A stretch of 64,000 nucleotides of DNA, taken from NCBI RefSeq assembly GCF_033568475.1, contig NC_133123.1, positions 139,082,062 through 139,146,061 on the forward strand, in the 5' to 3' direction. A model generated the notes under the pieces. It worked only from the letters and a program-made list of their open reading frames with translations. It did no database searches and was not told the origin of the DNA. Positions 45,946-58,400 of the stretch are shown here, one piece after another. Numbering within the stretch: the first letter of the stretch is position 1; every line of letters begins with the position of its first letter. This DNA comes from Henckelia pumila (lineage: Eukaryota > Streptophyta > Magnoliopsida > Lamiales > Gesneriaceae). The translations under genes were made by a program, and so were the position numbers.

Positions 45946-47790
45946 TCAGACTTCTCCTACCTTATTTCCCACGGGAAATTTAATCTTCTGATGATAAGCT
46001 GAGGCCACAGCTCTGAGGGCATTCATATCCAGTCTCCCCAAGATGACGTTGTAAGAGGAGGGTGCTTCCACCAGCGTGAACTTTGTCATGATCGTCTTCT
46101 TCACATCTCCAGCTCCCAAGGTTATGGGTGGTAACATTTTCCCTTGAGGCTGTACTGTGTGCCCAGCAAATCCTTATAAGGCAGTTTTTACGGGGCTCAA
46201 CTCATACCCTTGCAAATCCATCTGCTCGAAGGCGTCCTAAAAAAGGACATTCACCGAGCTTCCTGAGTCTACAAACACCCTTCGTACATCGTAGTTAGCA
46301 ATCCGGGCCTGTATAAGCAAGGCGTCGTTATGTGGCAGGTTCATCCCCTCCAGATCTCGGGGTCCAAACGTGATGACTGGCCCTGCACCCGGCTTTCCTT
46401 CCTCCACCCCCAAACTTTCCCTCCGGCTCCAAGACTTTCTGGCTCTGTTTGAATCTCCGTCAGTAGATCCCCCAGAAATCATGTTGATAACCCCTTTAGA
46501 TGGTCCCTCTCCTGATTTTCTATTATCTGTGCGAGGACCTGTCTCTTGTTTCCCTCCCTCTCGGGAAACAACGCCAGTTCTGGGGGGAACCAGCGCCTGG
46601 GACCCCTGGATCCAAGGCGGACCCCGAGGCCTTTTTTGAACCGGCTTGCCATCCCGGATATAGGGTTGCTGCTGTCTCTGCTATAGCGTTTGGCATTCAT
46701 TGGTATCATGTGTGCCTTCCTGATGAAAAGCACAATACTTCAAAGATTTGTCCCTCATGACAAGAGTCTGAGATTCAGCACCTACTTTGCATACATGCAC
46801 AGCCCTATCCTGGATTACTCTGTGTGGTGCATACCGGGAAAAACGCCCCATGCGGTCCTGACTTTCTCTGCTTTTTCCATGTTCCCGAACTCCCTCTCTT
46901 CGAGTCACCTCCTTCTTTTGCCTCTGGGCCTCCTCCATATTAATGTATTTCTCGGCCCGAGCCAATAAGTCTTCAAAAGTTCGAGGTGCTTTTTTTACTA
47001 ATGATTTGAAAAATTCCCCCTCCCGAAGACCTTGAGTAAAGGTAGTGATCTTAGTCTCCTGGGCACAGGTCGGGACCTCTAGAGCAGTCTTATTGAACCT
47101 TTTAATGTAGGCTCTCAAAGACTCTTCTCCTGCTTGCTTTGCTTCAAATAAGCTATAGGCCGTTTTCTTATACCTCTTGCTGCTGCTAAAGTGTTGCAAG
47201 AACACTTGCTTGAAATCTGCAAATGATCGAATGCTCTGCGGCTCCAACTTTTCAAACCATCTTTGGGCAGAATCCACCAAAGTGGTTAAGAAGACTTTGC
47301 ACTTAATCTTGTCTCCGTAGCAATGTAGCATAGCCACATTCTCAAACCGAGCCAAGTGCTCTTCTGGGTCAGTGCTCCCATCATATTCTCGGATTTTAGC
47401 CGACTTATAATGGGATGGCAAGGGCTCCTCTATCACCTCCTGTGAAAAAGGGCAACCCGGAATCTTGACAGACCAGGCCATTTTGGGACCCTCTTCTTCT
47501 AACTTTTGTATTTTCTTCCTGAGTTCCTACAGCTCATCCGCCACAGAAGGCTGGATTGAGTGCATCCAAGAACTTTCCTCTTCTTCTCCTTCTTTGGTTC
47601 GGGCATTAGGGTGCGGATTATCCCGATTCCCCTCTTCCTCCATTGTTATTTCCTTTGATTGTGGTTTCTTTGTAGCTGCTAACGACTTCTGTATCATATT
47701 CTGAACATATGATTCGAGTTGATCCATAGGAATAATAATGTTCCGGCCCTGCTGGAGGCCTTTTGGTGATGTTTGTTCATGAGAAACCAT
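45946..47790 (-). mobile_element. Gypsy gag and protease region
   Basis: Gag lies in about 46700-47790 (the capsid-like part includes REYDGSTDPEEHLARFEN and FLQHFSSSKRYKKTAYSLF). The aspartic protease lies in about 46000-46480, with the active-site words VDSGSSVNVLF. Part of the fossil element; degenerate. Confidence 0.8.
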
Positions 47791-47831
47791 ACCTACGTCT
47801 TATAGAACAAGTTTTCCACAGACGGCGCCAA

Positions 47832-48453
47832 TGATGATTTTTGATAAAAAATGAGTGCCCGGGCTATCAAGGGTAGTATAGTGGGCTTGACGAGCTGACC
47901 GGGCTAGTAGAGATGAAGTGTGGTTTGTCCCTCCTTGATCGAAATGATCTGTACACAAGGGAAAGAAATAAAAGCACGTTAGTGGAACGCCGGAAGGTTT
48001 TCCGGCGGGACCACTCCGATACTTAAGTCAGACTCAGAAATAGAGTGGGCTTCAAGAAAAATGAATATAGTGCTTTGGAATTTTTTATGAACATACCTCT
48101 ACAAACACCTGAGGCAAGGTATTTATAATCCTTGGAGTGAGAGAGTCACTCCGCATTTCCAGGGTATTGGCCACGATCTGGGTCGTGGGTGCAAGAGTTG
48201 CCCACGTTTACCTGTCACACACGATGAAGCCGGAAGGCTTGGGATTATGGAAATCGTGGGGATCATGCCCTGGAGAAATGGGCTTTGTCTAAGTCATGAA
48301 GACCTGGTCCTCCCGGGATCCTGGAGCTCCAGGTCTGCCTTTATACATCCCTAACGTCCCTGACTCGGTATAGCTCTGTTCACTGCCCTGACTAGCATCC
48401 CCGATGCTTCTGCTTCTCCTTAGCCCTGATACCCCTGGCTTCCCGGGATATCA
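47832..48453 (-). repeat. LTR of the Gypsy fossil (622 bp)
   Basis: Read on the minus strand it begins TGATATCCCGGGAAGCC and ends ...AAAATCATCA just before the TTGGCGCC primer site (47831-47811). No second copy was found in the window. An (ATT)n tract follows its outer end at 48454-48484. Confidence 0.75.

Positions 48454-48484
<31 letters not shown>
48454..48484. repeat. (ATT)n microsatellite
   Basis: About ten ATT units abutting the outer end of the Gypsy LTR. Confidence 0.9.
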
Positions 48485-48486
<2 letters not shown>

Positions 48487-48859
48487 AATCAATACTCGTA
48501 AAACAAGTACTTAACACATAAATTAAAACATTACAAAATGAATATTTTATTTAATTTGATTAACATATCTCACTTATTAGCAAATACATAAAAATCATAT
48601 CGATTTTGAACATACATAAATAAGAAAGAAAATAAAACAAATACATGGTACCAAACATGTCATATTTGCTCAATATTAATCAACGAAATGATGGAAACTC
48701 GAGTTAATAATTGCATAAAAATCAATATCAATATTGTGCCAAAATAAAACTATATTAAACATTATATCTATAGGCTAACATGAGTTATTGATAATATATT
48801 ATTTTAAACTGTTAATCTATATAGCTATAAAATAATGAATATATTATTTTAAACTGTTA
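48485..48859. other. AT-rich intergenic DNA
   Basis: Nothing recognised. Confidence 0.5.
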
Positions 48860-49045
48860 ATACATTATGAGTTTGATTCTCATTGATTACAAGGAGTGCA
48901 ATGAAGATTTTTTAGTGCAATAATTGTCCTTGCTGGGTAAAATAATCGAATCATGACGCTTGGCTGCTGTGCGATTTAAAAGATTTGAGTTGCACTATTA
49001 CCGCCAGTTATAGCTTTTGGTAAAATAGCAAGCGCTCGGTCCTGT
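48860..49045. mobile_element. TRIM-like LTR remnant
   Basis: Contains GAGTTTGATTCTCATTGATT, ACAAGGAGTGCAATGAAG, then GATTTGAGTTGCACTATTACCGCC, AGTTATAGCTTTTGGTAAAA and AGCAAGCGCTCGGTCC. The same order of words occurs in degraded form at 9240-9445, and part of it inverted at 50575-50665. A miniature LTR element fossil with no coding part. Confidence 0.45.
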
Positions 49046-50029
49046 ATATTGTTATAAATTATTAATAAAGGCTTTTTTATTTATATGACAACACCACTTC
49101 AATATATTACAAGATTTTAGAGACACTAAATAAAAAAATATACATTTATTTTCAAAATGGATAAGACGGTTGAAATATAAAACGAAATGTTAACATTTTT
49201 AATTAAAAGCATTCAAAATTCGAGCAAAAATTTAGCAACAAAAATTATTGCAATTGTAGATTTCGAACAACTTAGCATGAAATTAAAAATAGAAAAATCG
49301 TTCAATAACACATTGATTATTAACGATATTGACTTACAAGTAATAGAAGATAATAACACAAGATTGAAGGTTGGAGACAATGAAATTATTTATACTCTTG
49401 CAAAGAATTATTTCAGCATGATCCAATAAAAGAATCACAGAATAAAGATAGAGAAAACATCACAAGAGTTATTATCGAAGAATATGAGAAAATTATTTTT
49501 TTAAGAATAAATAATGGATGACAAACAAAAAAATCGTGAAAGAAGAAAAAATGGTTATGTGAAGAAAGAAAAAACGTTGTAATTTAATTTAATGTTTAGA
49601 ATGAATTATCTGTATTATTTTTTTTTTTCAAAATCAGTAGTGGTAAAATAATTTTTCAACACTATGTATTTTTTGTTATATTTTTTTCTTAAATTTTATT
49701 AATTAAATATTTCATGACATCAAATTATATATTTTTCTCAATGTCTAATTTATACAAAATTATAGTATTTGTTAAAACAATTATTTGCAATAACGTCTAT
49801 AAATTCAATTAGATTTGTAACATATAAAATTTTTAAACAAAGATTATTCACACTTATTTTATAAAAAATGTTGTAAATATCATATTACATTGAATTTATT
49901 ATTTACTAAAATATCATGAAGATTATTAACTAATGCATGTTTATATCTTCTCATCTCAACTCATTTATTTAACAATATTCATCGATAATAAAAAGTGTTC
50001 CCACGTGCAACGCACGTGATTTTTACTAG
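49046..50029 (+). mobile_element. Helitron 3' end (5' end not located)
   Basis: The hairpin CACGTGCAACGCACGTG (50002-50018) is followed by ATTTTTA and CTAG at 50026-50029, then T: the standard Helitron 3' terminus. The 5' end cannot be placed, so the start given here is only the edge of the preceding relic. An 80-codon AT-rich open frame at 49187-49429 is not recognisable as replicase/helicase. Confidence 0.5.
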
Positions 50030-50160
50030 TATACTATAAAAGTGCACGGCGATGCACGTGGATTACTAACCGTTAAAAACATGATTACGAAATTTAGATA
50101 ATATTTAAATTCGTTTAATAATACTATTTTTATGAGTATTTATCAATCTAAATAGAGCAA
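50026..50160 (-). mobile_element. Second Helitron 3' end in head-to-head orientation
   Basis: On the minus strand the imperfect hairpin CCACGTGCATCGCCGTGCAC (50061-50042) is followed by TTTTATAGTATA and the same CTAG (50029-50026), so two Helitron-like 3' ends share the ACTAGT centre. The 5' end is not located; the right boundary is a guess. Confidence 0.4.
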
Positions 50161-51195
50161 AGCACATTAGATAAAAAAAACAACAACATGCATGACAATA
50201 AATCATATATATTCACCTATCCATATGTGACTTTTCAATTTGTGTTTTTTTTTTTTGACAACTCTCTTCAAGTCAAAAAAGATACTCCATGCATCCGTTC
50301 AAATTATATAGACTTGCCATTTTTCACACGGATTAAGAAAAAATCATTGGAAAATAAATTTCGTACAAACTCCCTATTTTATCACAATTTAATTTATTCA
50401 AAAAATTACTGCACAATTTTTAAGATGTAGTTAATAGCGGTATATTAGTAAAGAAGTGTAAAAAAATATTACTATATATTTGGGACAAAACAAAAAAAAA
50501 CGTGAACCATATAATTGGGACGAATGAAGTATTTTTTTCAATCCAAATACTAATCATAAAAAAATAATAAAAATAATGTAGGACCGAGTACATGCCACTT
50601 ACCAATAACTATAGCTGATGGTGACAGTGTAACTCAAATCTTTTAAACTACACAACAACTCAAGCTCCATATTTCAAAAAAAAAATTTAATTAAAAAAAT
50701 TATCATATTAATGTTAAAATACAACCCTAAAATTGTTATTAAATTCAATATCACTCATGTTTGTCCTAAAATTTTAACTATTTAAAACTTTTCTCTATTT
50801 TTTTAGAGTTACATAATATAAATAGTTAATTTTATATCACAATGATTATTCTGTAAATTAGTATTGATGAATATTAATTTCATGAGAAATAAAATTTCTC
50901 AAATAATATGAATTAAGTAAATATGTGTAATAAAACACATATTTTAAAGAAAAAATTAAAATACAATATGTGTTTTAGGAAAAAATGACCCAATTAAGTT
51001 AGAGAAAAAAATGACATAAATAACCTTATGAGCCACATATAAAGGATAGAATTATAAGCTCACAAATCAAAATAATATATTTATAGTTATGTTATAGTAT
51101 AGAATAGAGTATTAGATTAGATATTAGAGATATATAATAGAAAAATCAAATCAAATAAGAGAAAAATCAAATAATTATGTTAGTGAAAAAATGAC
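50161..51195. other. AT-rich intergenic DNA with a TRIM relic and one repeat copy
   Basis: 50575-50665 is an inverted piece of the TRIM-like LTR seen at 48960-49040. 51005-51195 is one copy of a ~180-bp repeat whose partner lies beyond the Copia-related element at 53244-53420. No genes. Confidence 0.45.
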
Positions 51196-51200
51196 ATAAA

Positions 51201-53243
51201 TGTTGTGAAAAAGTAAAAATTTATGCTAAAAATTAAAAACTCCAAAACTCAAAATATATCAAACTCTACACTTTATAATATTTTTCTCTCAACTCAATTG
51301 TATTTTTCATCACAAATGAAGACCTATTTATAGATCCATATTTGAGATTAGTCCAAAAATTAAAACATCATCATCTACATCATCACACACTAATTTTCCA
51401 CATTTTACAACTCAATATTCAATATTCAACATTCAATATTCAATATTCAACATAATAATAATAATAATATATTTTTCAACACTCCCCCTTGTGATGATGA
51501 TCGTGATACAATGACTGTCTTCATTACGTGTTTTATACTGCCTCGTTAAAAACCTTACTAGGAAAAACCCAGTGGGATAAAAACCATAGTAAGGAAAAAA
51601 GAGTGCAGTCACGTAAACTCTCCCTCATGTTAACATGAGTGACTCTTCACATATTCCGTAGATTGATGCGTGAAAAGTGGAAAATGTTTTCTCAAGCATT
51701 TCCATCTCTGTGAGTTCAAGTCCATAGAATTTTAATTGCGAGACTATTCGATACATCGCAGAATTATAATCACTGACTTTTTTAAAGTCTTGGAATCTCA
51801 ACGTATTTCATTCATCACGGGCGGTCGGGAGTATCACTTCCCTTATATGCTCAAATCTTTCTTTCAACCCTTTTCATAAAATTATTGGGTCTTTTTCTGT
51901 GAGATACTCACATTTCAACCCTTCATCAAGATGTCGGCGTAAGAAAATCATTGCCTTTGCTTTATCTTGTGAGGTTGATATATTAATTTCTTTGATGGTA
52001 TCACTTAGACCCAATGACTCAAGATGCATCTCAACATCAAGAGTCCATGACATATAATTTTTTTCAGTAATATCGAGTGCAACGAATTCAAGCTTTGCCA
52101 AGTTTGACATGGTGGTACTAGAAAAATAACAATGTATTTTATTAGTTAATTTCCATTAATATGACAATACAAAATAATGAAAAAATAAAGATTACAAGTG
52201 CGTGTATAAATAGAGAAAAAGTATGTGGTGGAAAATCGCTGGTGAGTACAAAAGTCGTGAGCATGATGATCATAATCGTTATGAAAAATAGCCTTATAAA
52301 TGTCATCATCTCCATCTTCGAAAAATCGAGTAAAAATATTTTGAGAGAAAGAGTGAATTTTGGTGTGATTGAAAATAAGTTTGAGTGAACATATTTATAG
52401 GCCAAAAACTAGCCGTTTGTGACCGTTGAGGGTAAAGAAAAAATCGAGTATATGTTGAATAAAAAATCGTGATAATGATGCAATGCATATAATGATAATC
52501 ATAATTAAATAATTATGTATATCATATCACATTATTATAAGGTCAGTGTCGTAGACAGCCTTTTATATAATATTGTAAAATTATACCAATATAGTTAGTA
52601 TAAAGTCAGGTATAGTATATCATATCACATTAGTATAAGATCGGTGTCATAGACAACCTTTTATATAATAACATGAGATTATACAAATATGATTATATTG
52701 TTTAAGAACCTTAGAGGCTTTTATACTTGTCGTATCCCTTACCGGGAGTGTAGGATGTCGTCTTAACATCCTCCCAGGATTTATAACAAGTTTTGAAAAA
52801 AAAACTTATTTTTTTTTCATAGCATGATATTATATATTAATATATACACAATAAAAATATATAAACAGTAAAATAAAAATTCTTACTTGTTGAATATTTT
52901 TGACTTCTTCTTGTATTTTGGAGCGTCAGAAATTATAGAGAACCTTCGAGCGATCGTGCTGATAACGTGTTGTGAAAAAGTAAATTTATGCTAAAAATTA
53001 AAAACTCCAAAACTCAAAATATATCAAACTCTACACTTTATAATATTTTTCTCTCAACTCAATTGTATTTTTCATCACAAATGAAGACCTATTTATAGAT
53101 CCACATTTGAGATTAGTCCAAAAATTAAAACATCATCATCTACATCATCACACACTAATTTTCCACATTTTACAACTCAATATTCAACATTCAACATTCA
53201 ATATTCAATATTCAACATAATAATAATAATATATTTTTCAACA
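51201..53243 (-). mobile_element. Small Copia-related LTR element with matched LTRs
   Basis: LTRs at 51201-51481 and 52978-53243 begin TGTTGTGAAAAAG and end TTTTTCAACA. The whole is flanked by the 5-bp duplication ATAAA (51196-51200 and 53244-53248). Minus-strand orientation: CGTTATCAGCACG next to the right-hand LTR is the likely primer site, and AAGGGGGAG next to the left-hand LTR the polypurine tract. Inside is a gag-like remnant (51874-52110, SNLAKLEFVALDITEKNYMS, DKAKAMIFLRRHLDEGL) typical of plant Copia elements; no pol was found. The two LTRs differ by few bases apart from repeat-length changes, so the insertion is young. Non-autonomous and coding-deficient. Confidence 0.85.
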
Positions 53244-53248
53244 ATAAA

Positions 53249-53837
53249 CAACCTTATGAGGACACAAATAAATAAGAGAGTAAAATTATAAGCTCACAAA
53301 TCAAACTCATATATTTATAGTTAAAAATAATATAATATAATATAATATAGAATAGAGTATTAGATTAGATATTAGAGATATATAGTAGAAAAATTAAATC
53401 AAATAAGAAAAAAAACCAAATAATAAATTGTAGATACACAAAATTTTAATTTTTTATTTGAAAGAGTGCTTATCAAAGAAGAGAAAAAACAATTAATAAA
53501 TAGTAGATGTACAAAATTTTAATTTTTTATTTGAAAGAGTGCATGATATATATTTTTAAATAAATTACTTAATTAATTGAATAGTCACATAAATAAATAA
53601 TTAAAAAATACGTGATATAATATAATATAAATATATGAGTAATACTTCTGTGAGACGGGTCAATCCTATTCATATTTATAATAATAAATAATATTTTTAG
53701 TATAAAATGTAATATTTTTTAATGAATAACTCATATAATAGACTCGTCTAAAAAAATGACTCTTGATACCGTCTAAATGAAATTTTTGTCATAAATAAAT
53801 AGATAATAGAATAGATATATAGATTGTGTGGACTTTG
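53249..53837. other. Repeat partner and AT-rich spacer
   Basis: 53249-53420 repeats 51020-51180 (TTATAAGCTCACAAATCAAA, ATAGAATAGAGTATTAGATT). A ~75-bp tandem pair (AATAAATTGTAGATACACAA...GAAAGAGTGC) lies at 53422-53545. No gene. Confidence 0.5.
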
Positions 53838-54110
53838 CATTTCCCAAAACCAATGAAAAAATCAATTTTCAGAGAGACGTGTTCTCCACGTGGCGTAGTT
53901 AGGAAATTTATGTTGATTTAATAACATGTTGCTTTGACTTTTTTCCCTAACTTACGATTTTAGCTCTAAGTGACATCTTCTTTTGATTAAGGATGCTATT
54001 CTTTTTTCTTTTTCTTTTTTTTTTTTCCCCAAAAAGCTGTAATCTTTGATGATCGAACTTTGTGATCATGAATTTAATCTTTTATCCTTTAAAAGACAAA
54101 GACACCGTCA
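53838..54110 (+). repeat. Extra copy of the peroxidase upstream region
   Basis: Matches 54685-54960 (CATTTCCCAAAACCAAT, CTCCACGTGGCGTAGTTAGG, AACATGTTGCTTTGACTTTT, AGTGACATCTTCT.TTGATTAAGG, TTTGATGATCGAACTTTGTGAT). Includes the CCACGTGG G-box at 53886-53893. With 37026-37440 this makes three copies of the same upstream block. Confidence 0.85.
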
Positions 54111-54669
54111 TTTTCATAGAGTCTCAAATCTATAGGGCTACTTATTTGAATACTAACTCCGTTTATACCATTATTAATAATTTATGTATAAAATTATTCT
54201 GTTTAATCAAACGTTCTTTTCATCATATTATTTATCTATCTATTAATTATAATTTTATATCAATCAAATCATTAATTATTTATCTTATATCAATCTAATT
54301 ATTTAATTAAAATTATTATATTACCCCTTATAAATAATATTATTTATATTTTTTTATTATTAAAAGGATAATATGATAATTTATCATTTTTTATATAAAA
54401 TTTAATCAATCAAATCAAATAAACTATAATCTAGCAATCAAATCATATCAAATATTCACCGTCCTTTCTTATTTATTTTTTATTACATTACATTACTTAT
54501 CTATATATTATTTATCTCATCAACCGTATCAAACTGAGCCTAAACTATTATCATTTATCAATGATTTCACGAGTCAAATTTGTATAATAAAATTTTAATT
54601 CGATTCATTAAAAAATATCATTTTTAATAATATTTTAAAAACATTATTTTTACTGGCCATGCTCCGCCA
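54111..54669. other. Spacer between the two peroxidase upstream copies
   Basis: AT-rich, no gene. Its ends do not show clear inverted or direct repeats, so whether it is an insertion or the unduplicated part of a tandem repeat is open. Confidence 0.4.
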
Positions 54670-55145
54670 CGGATAAGAGACATTTCCCAAAACCAATTGA
54701 AAATCAATTTCCAGAGAGATTTGTTCTCCACGTGGCGTAGTTAGGAGATATGTTGACATAATAACATGTTGCTTTGACTTTTTCCCCCTAATTTACGATT
54801 TTAATTAGCTCTAATAAGTGACATCTTCTCTTGATTAAGGATGCTACTCCTTTTCCTTTTCTCTCTCTCTCTCTGTTTTTTTTGGTTGCAAAAGATATAA
54901 TCTTTGATGATCGAACTTTGTGATAATGAATTTAAGCTTTTACCCTTAAAAAAAAAAAAATACACCATGATGGAACTTTGTGATAATGAATTTTAATATA
55001 TTCGCACGACACCAAATTCGGGGCAAGAGAGGAGCAACGTGATCAATTTGGTGATTGGTACTTGGCCTAGCTAGCTCATTCATTGCCATTTATTTATATA
55101 TGACCAAAGTTTGGGAAACTCTCAAAATCAACTAATAAAAAAAAC
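54670..55145 (+). promoter_or_regulatory. Promoter of the peroxidase gene
   Basis: Contains the G-box/ABRE-type CCACGTGG at 54728-54735, a TTGAC word at 54762 (W-box core), a CT-rich run at 54857-54874 and a TATATAT box at 55095-55101, 45-50 bases before the ATG at 55146. The G-box is the form recognised by bZIP and bHLH factors, so ABA or light input is possible; this is inference. Confidence 0.6.
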
Positions 55146-55413
55146 ATGGTTTCTTGGTCTTGTTTGCTTTTCTTGCTATCTAATTATCTTCTAGTGTCCA
55201 CAAGTTTTCGTTATACCAATGCTCAATCAGGGTCTCAACCTATAGTTGAGGGACTTTCATGGAACTTCTACGATTCCTCATGTCCAAAATTGGAATCCAT
55301 TGTCAGAAAACAGCTCAAGAAGGTTTTCAAGAAGGACGTCGGCCAAGCCGCTGGATTGCTTCGTCTCCATTTCCATGATTGCTTTGTTCAGGTACACCTT
55401 ATGCATAAAATAG

Positions 55414-55466
<53 letters not shown>

Positions 55467-58400
55467 TGTGAGTTAAAGTTGTGAGATTTCATAAGAAATC
55501 TTTTGATGTTTGATTCACTAAATATATATATTTGGTGCAGGGATGTGATGGTTCAGTACTGCTAGATGGATCTGCGAGCGGGCCCAGCGAACAATCTGCA
55601 CCTCCTAACTTGAGTTTGAGGTCTGAGGCCTTCAGGATCATCAACGATCTCCGACGAAGAGTGCAGAAGAAGTGCGGTAGAGTTGTTTCTTGTGCTGATA
55701 TTCTGGCAATTGCAGCTCGGGACTCTGTTTTTCTGGTCAGTTTCTTATTCACAGGGCAGGAATATTACATGCCATATTTTCTTCATTCATTTAATAACAA
55801 GAATACGACCATAAATTATACATGCTAGCTCCCGCTCCCTTATAGACAAAAGAAAATAAATAAAGATATGTGAACTAGGAATAAGGTATATATATAGTTC
55901 AAGAAATGACTGGGTTTCATTAGCTTGTTGGTCCATTATATTGAGTTAATCTTATTTCTGAAAGATTTTGCTACAGCTAATCAGTTTGATTAAATCGAGA
56001 CTTAAATAGTGTTTAAAAGAACTTTTTATTGAAATATTGTCCCACATCGGAAGGATATAATTCTTGGGAGTCCTTAATATAGACAAGGGCAACCCTCACC
56101 TCTTGAGCTAGCTTTTGAGGTGAGTTAGGTCCAAGTTTCATTTCTAACATGGTATCAAAGCCCGGGTTCCATCGTTATGTGTTGGACGGTCCATAGTTGG
56201 ACTCACCCGTCCCATAATTGGGCCACCCATTTAATTTGATCTCCACGTTCCAGTCAATTCATTCTTGAACGTGCGAGGGGTGTGTTGGTATGTTTAGTTT
56301 GTCCCACATCGGTTGGATGAATTTCCTGGGAGTTTAATATATAGGCTTGGACAAACCTCCCCTCTTGAGCTAGCTTTTGAGGTGAGTTAGGTCCAATTCT
56401 CATTTTTAACATGGTATCAGAGCCCGGGTTCCATCGTTATGTGTTGGACGACTCATAGTTGGCCTCACCCGTCCCATAATTGGGCCACCCATTTAATTTG
56501 ATCTTCACGTTCCAGTCAATTCATTCCTGGACGTGCGAGGGGTGTGTTGGTGTGTTTAGTTTGTCCCACATCGGTTGGATGAATTGCCTGGGAGTTTAAT
56601 ATATAGGCTTGGACAAACCTCCCCTCTTGGGCTAGCTTTTGAGGTGAGTTAGGTCCTAGTCTCAATTTCTAACAGCTAGCTCTAGAGGTGAGGGTTGCCC
56701 TTGTCTATATTAAGGGCTCCCAGGAATTATATCCTTCCGATGTGGGACAATATTTCAATAGACAAGGGCAACCCTCACCTCTTGAGCTAGCTTTTGAGGT
56801 GAGTTAGGTCCAAGTCTTATTTCTAACATGGTATCAGAGCTCAGGCCCTTCGTGTGTGTTGGACCGCCCATAATTGGGATGCCTATAGTTAGGCCACCCG
56901 TTAATATCTCCACGCTCCAGATGTTCATTCTTGGGCGTGTGGGGGTGTATTGAAATATTATCCCACATCGGAAGGATATAATTTCTGTGAGCCCTTAATA
57001 TAGACAAGGGCAACCCTCACCTCTTGAGCTAACTTTTGAGGTGAGTTAGGTCCAAGTTTCATTTCTAACACTTTTAAAAAATAATTCTCGGTTTTTTTTT
57101 AAACAAAATTTTCATCTTACGTTCCTAAAGTTCTATCTAATTATCTTTATTCATTCGTGAGGAAAGATAAATTTTCAACTTACATTTCTAGGGTTCTATC
57201 TAACAAAAAATCATGGACATCATATGTAAGAATAAATTCACATTACTATTGGATACACATTCGGGAATCGGGAATAGATTTTATTTTATACCTCAAATTC
57301 CTTTCTTTTTTTAAAAAAAAAAATTTGAAAATTGTCAAATGGACGGTAGCTTTCATGTTACCCTAATATATACCCCAAAGATAGCTTCAATGGCAAAAAA
57401 TGAATCATCGACAATTTTTTTTTTGGCATTAATTCACATAACAATGCGTATTTGGGCTCTTTTGATCTATATATACTTTGGGATTGTATCAAAAGATAAG
57501 GTGGAATAAATCCAATTGGACATGCATGGTGCAATGATGGATAAGGTCTGGTATGGGGTCCCTGTCTTGTAGTATTGGATCTTCAAGGACATGGAAGGGC
57601 TCAGTTGACCCAATAAAGTCATGATATTTTATCATCTAGTATACTTATTAGAAAATTATTTACAATAACAAGCGTATATATTATCTTATGCAAAACACGA
57701 GTATTCAACACGATATTAAGAAGTGGCCAAGGGAGAGATTTTGGGTAAGTGTCGCGACTCTTGACTTTTAAAATGTTATCCAGTTTTAAATGCTTGCCCT
57801 CTCAATCAAAATTGTTTATTATTTAAAATGTAATGTCCGAACTCCGAATATCATATATTATATGCATAATAATACTAATAAAATTGGGTAATTGTGAAAA
57901 AAAAAAACTATTATCCAAACTTAATTAACAATGTAAGATAAGTCGTGACAGAATTCTATCTACAGACATCTAGAATTAGTATTGATTTTTTATGCATGTT
58001 TTCCATAAATTTTAGTCCTCAATCCATCAAGAAAAATTTACCTTGAAATTATTCAAATAACATATAGATGATTCACAATACAAAACAACATGTTATTGAT
58101 CTCGTATATATCATACTTTCTACTCATATATCGTACATCTCATTCGTAATTCCAAACGATAACTTATATTGTTAACGTACAGTCTGGAGGCCCTGATTAT
58201 GAGGTTCCATTAGGCAGACGCGACGGCCTAAACTTCGCAACAAGAAATGCGACCCTAGCCAACCTACCTCCGCCGTCAAGCAACACCACCGCCCTCCTCA
58301 CCTCTCTCGCCACCAAGAACTTCACCGCCACGGACGTTGTCTCCCTCTCCGGCGGCCACACGATCGGAATCGGCCACTGCATCTCCTTCACGGGCCGCCT

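Larger units (their letters stand above)
41493..48453 (-). mobile_element. Ty3/Gypsy LTR retrotransposon fossil, Tat-like, broken
   Basis: On the minus strand: one LTR (48453-47832), primer site, gag, protease, reverse transcriptase, RNase H, integrase, then a 70-bp minisatellite. The primer site reads TTGGCGCCGTCTGTGG directly after the LTR, as in many plant Gypsy elements. Order RT-RNase H-integrase is that of Gypsy, and the tandem repeats beyond integrase fit the Tat lineage. A second LTR is not visible at the left, so the element is incomplete, and its coding part has a handful of breaks. Age not estimable without the LTR pair; moderately old by its state. Confidence 0.85.

Noticed and set aside
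49187-49429. 80-codon frame left of the Helitron 3' end, considered as a replication protein A or helicase fragment
   Set aside because: Very AT-rich with Ile/Lys/Asn bias and no motif I can match.
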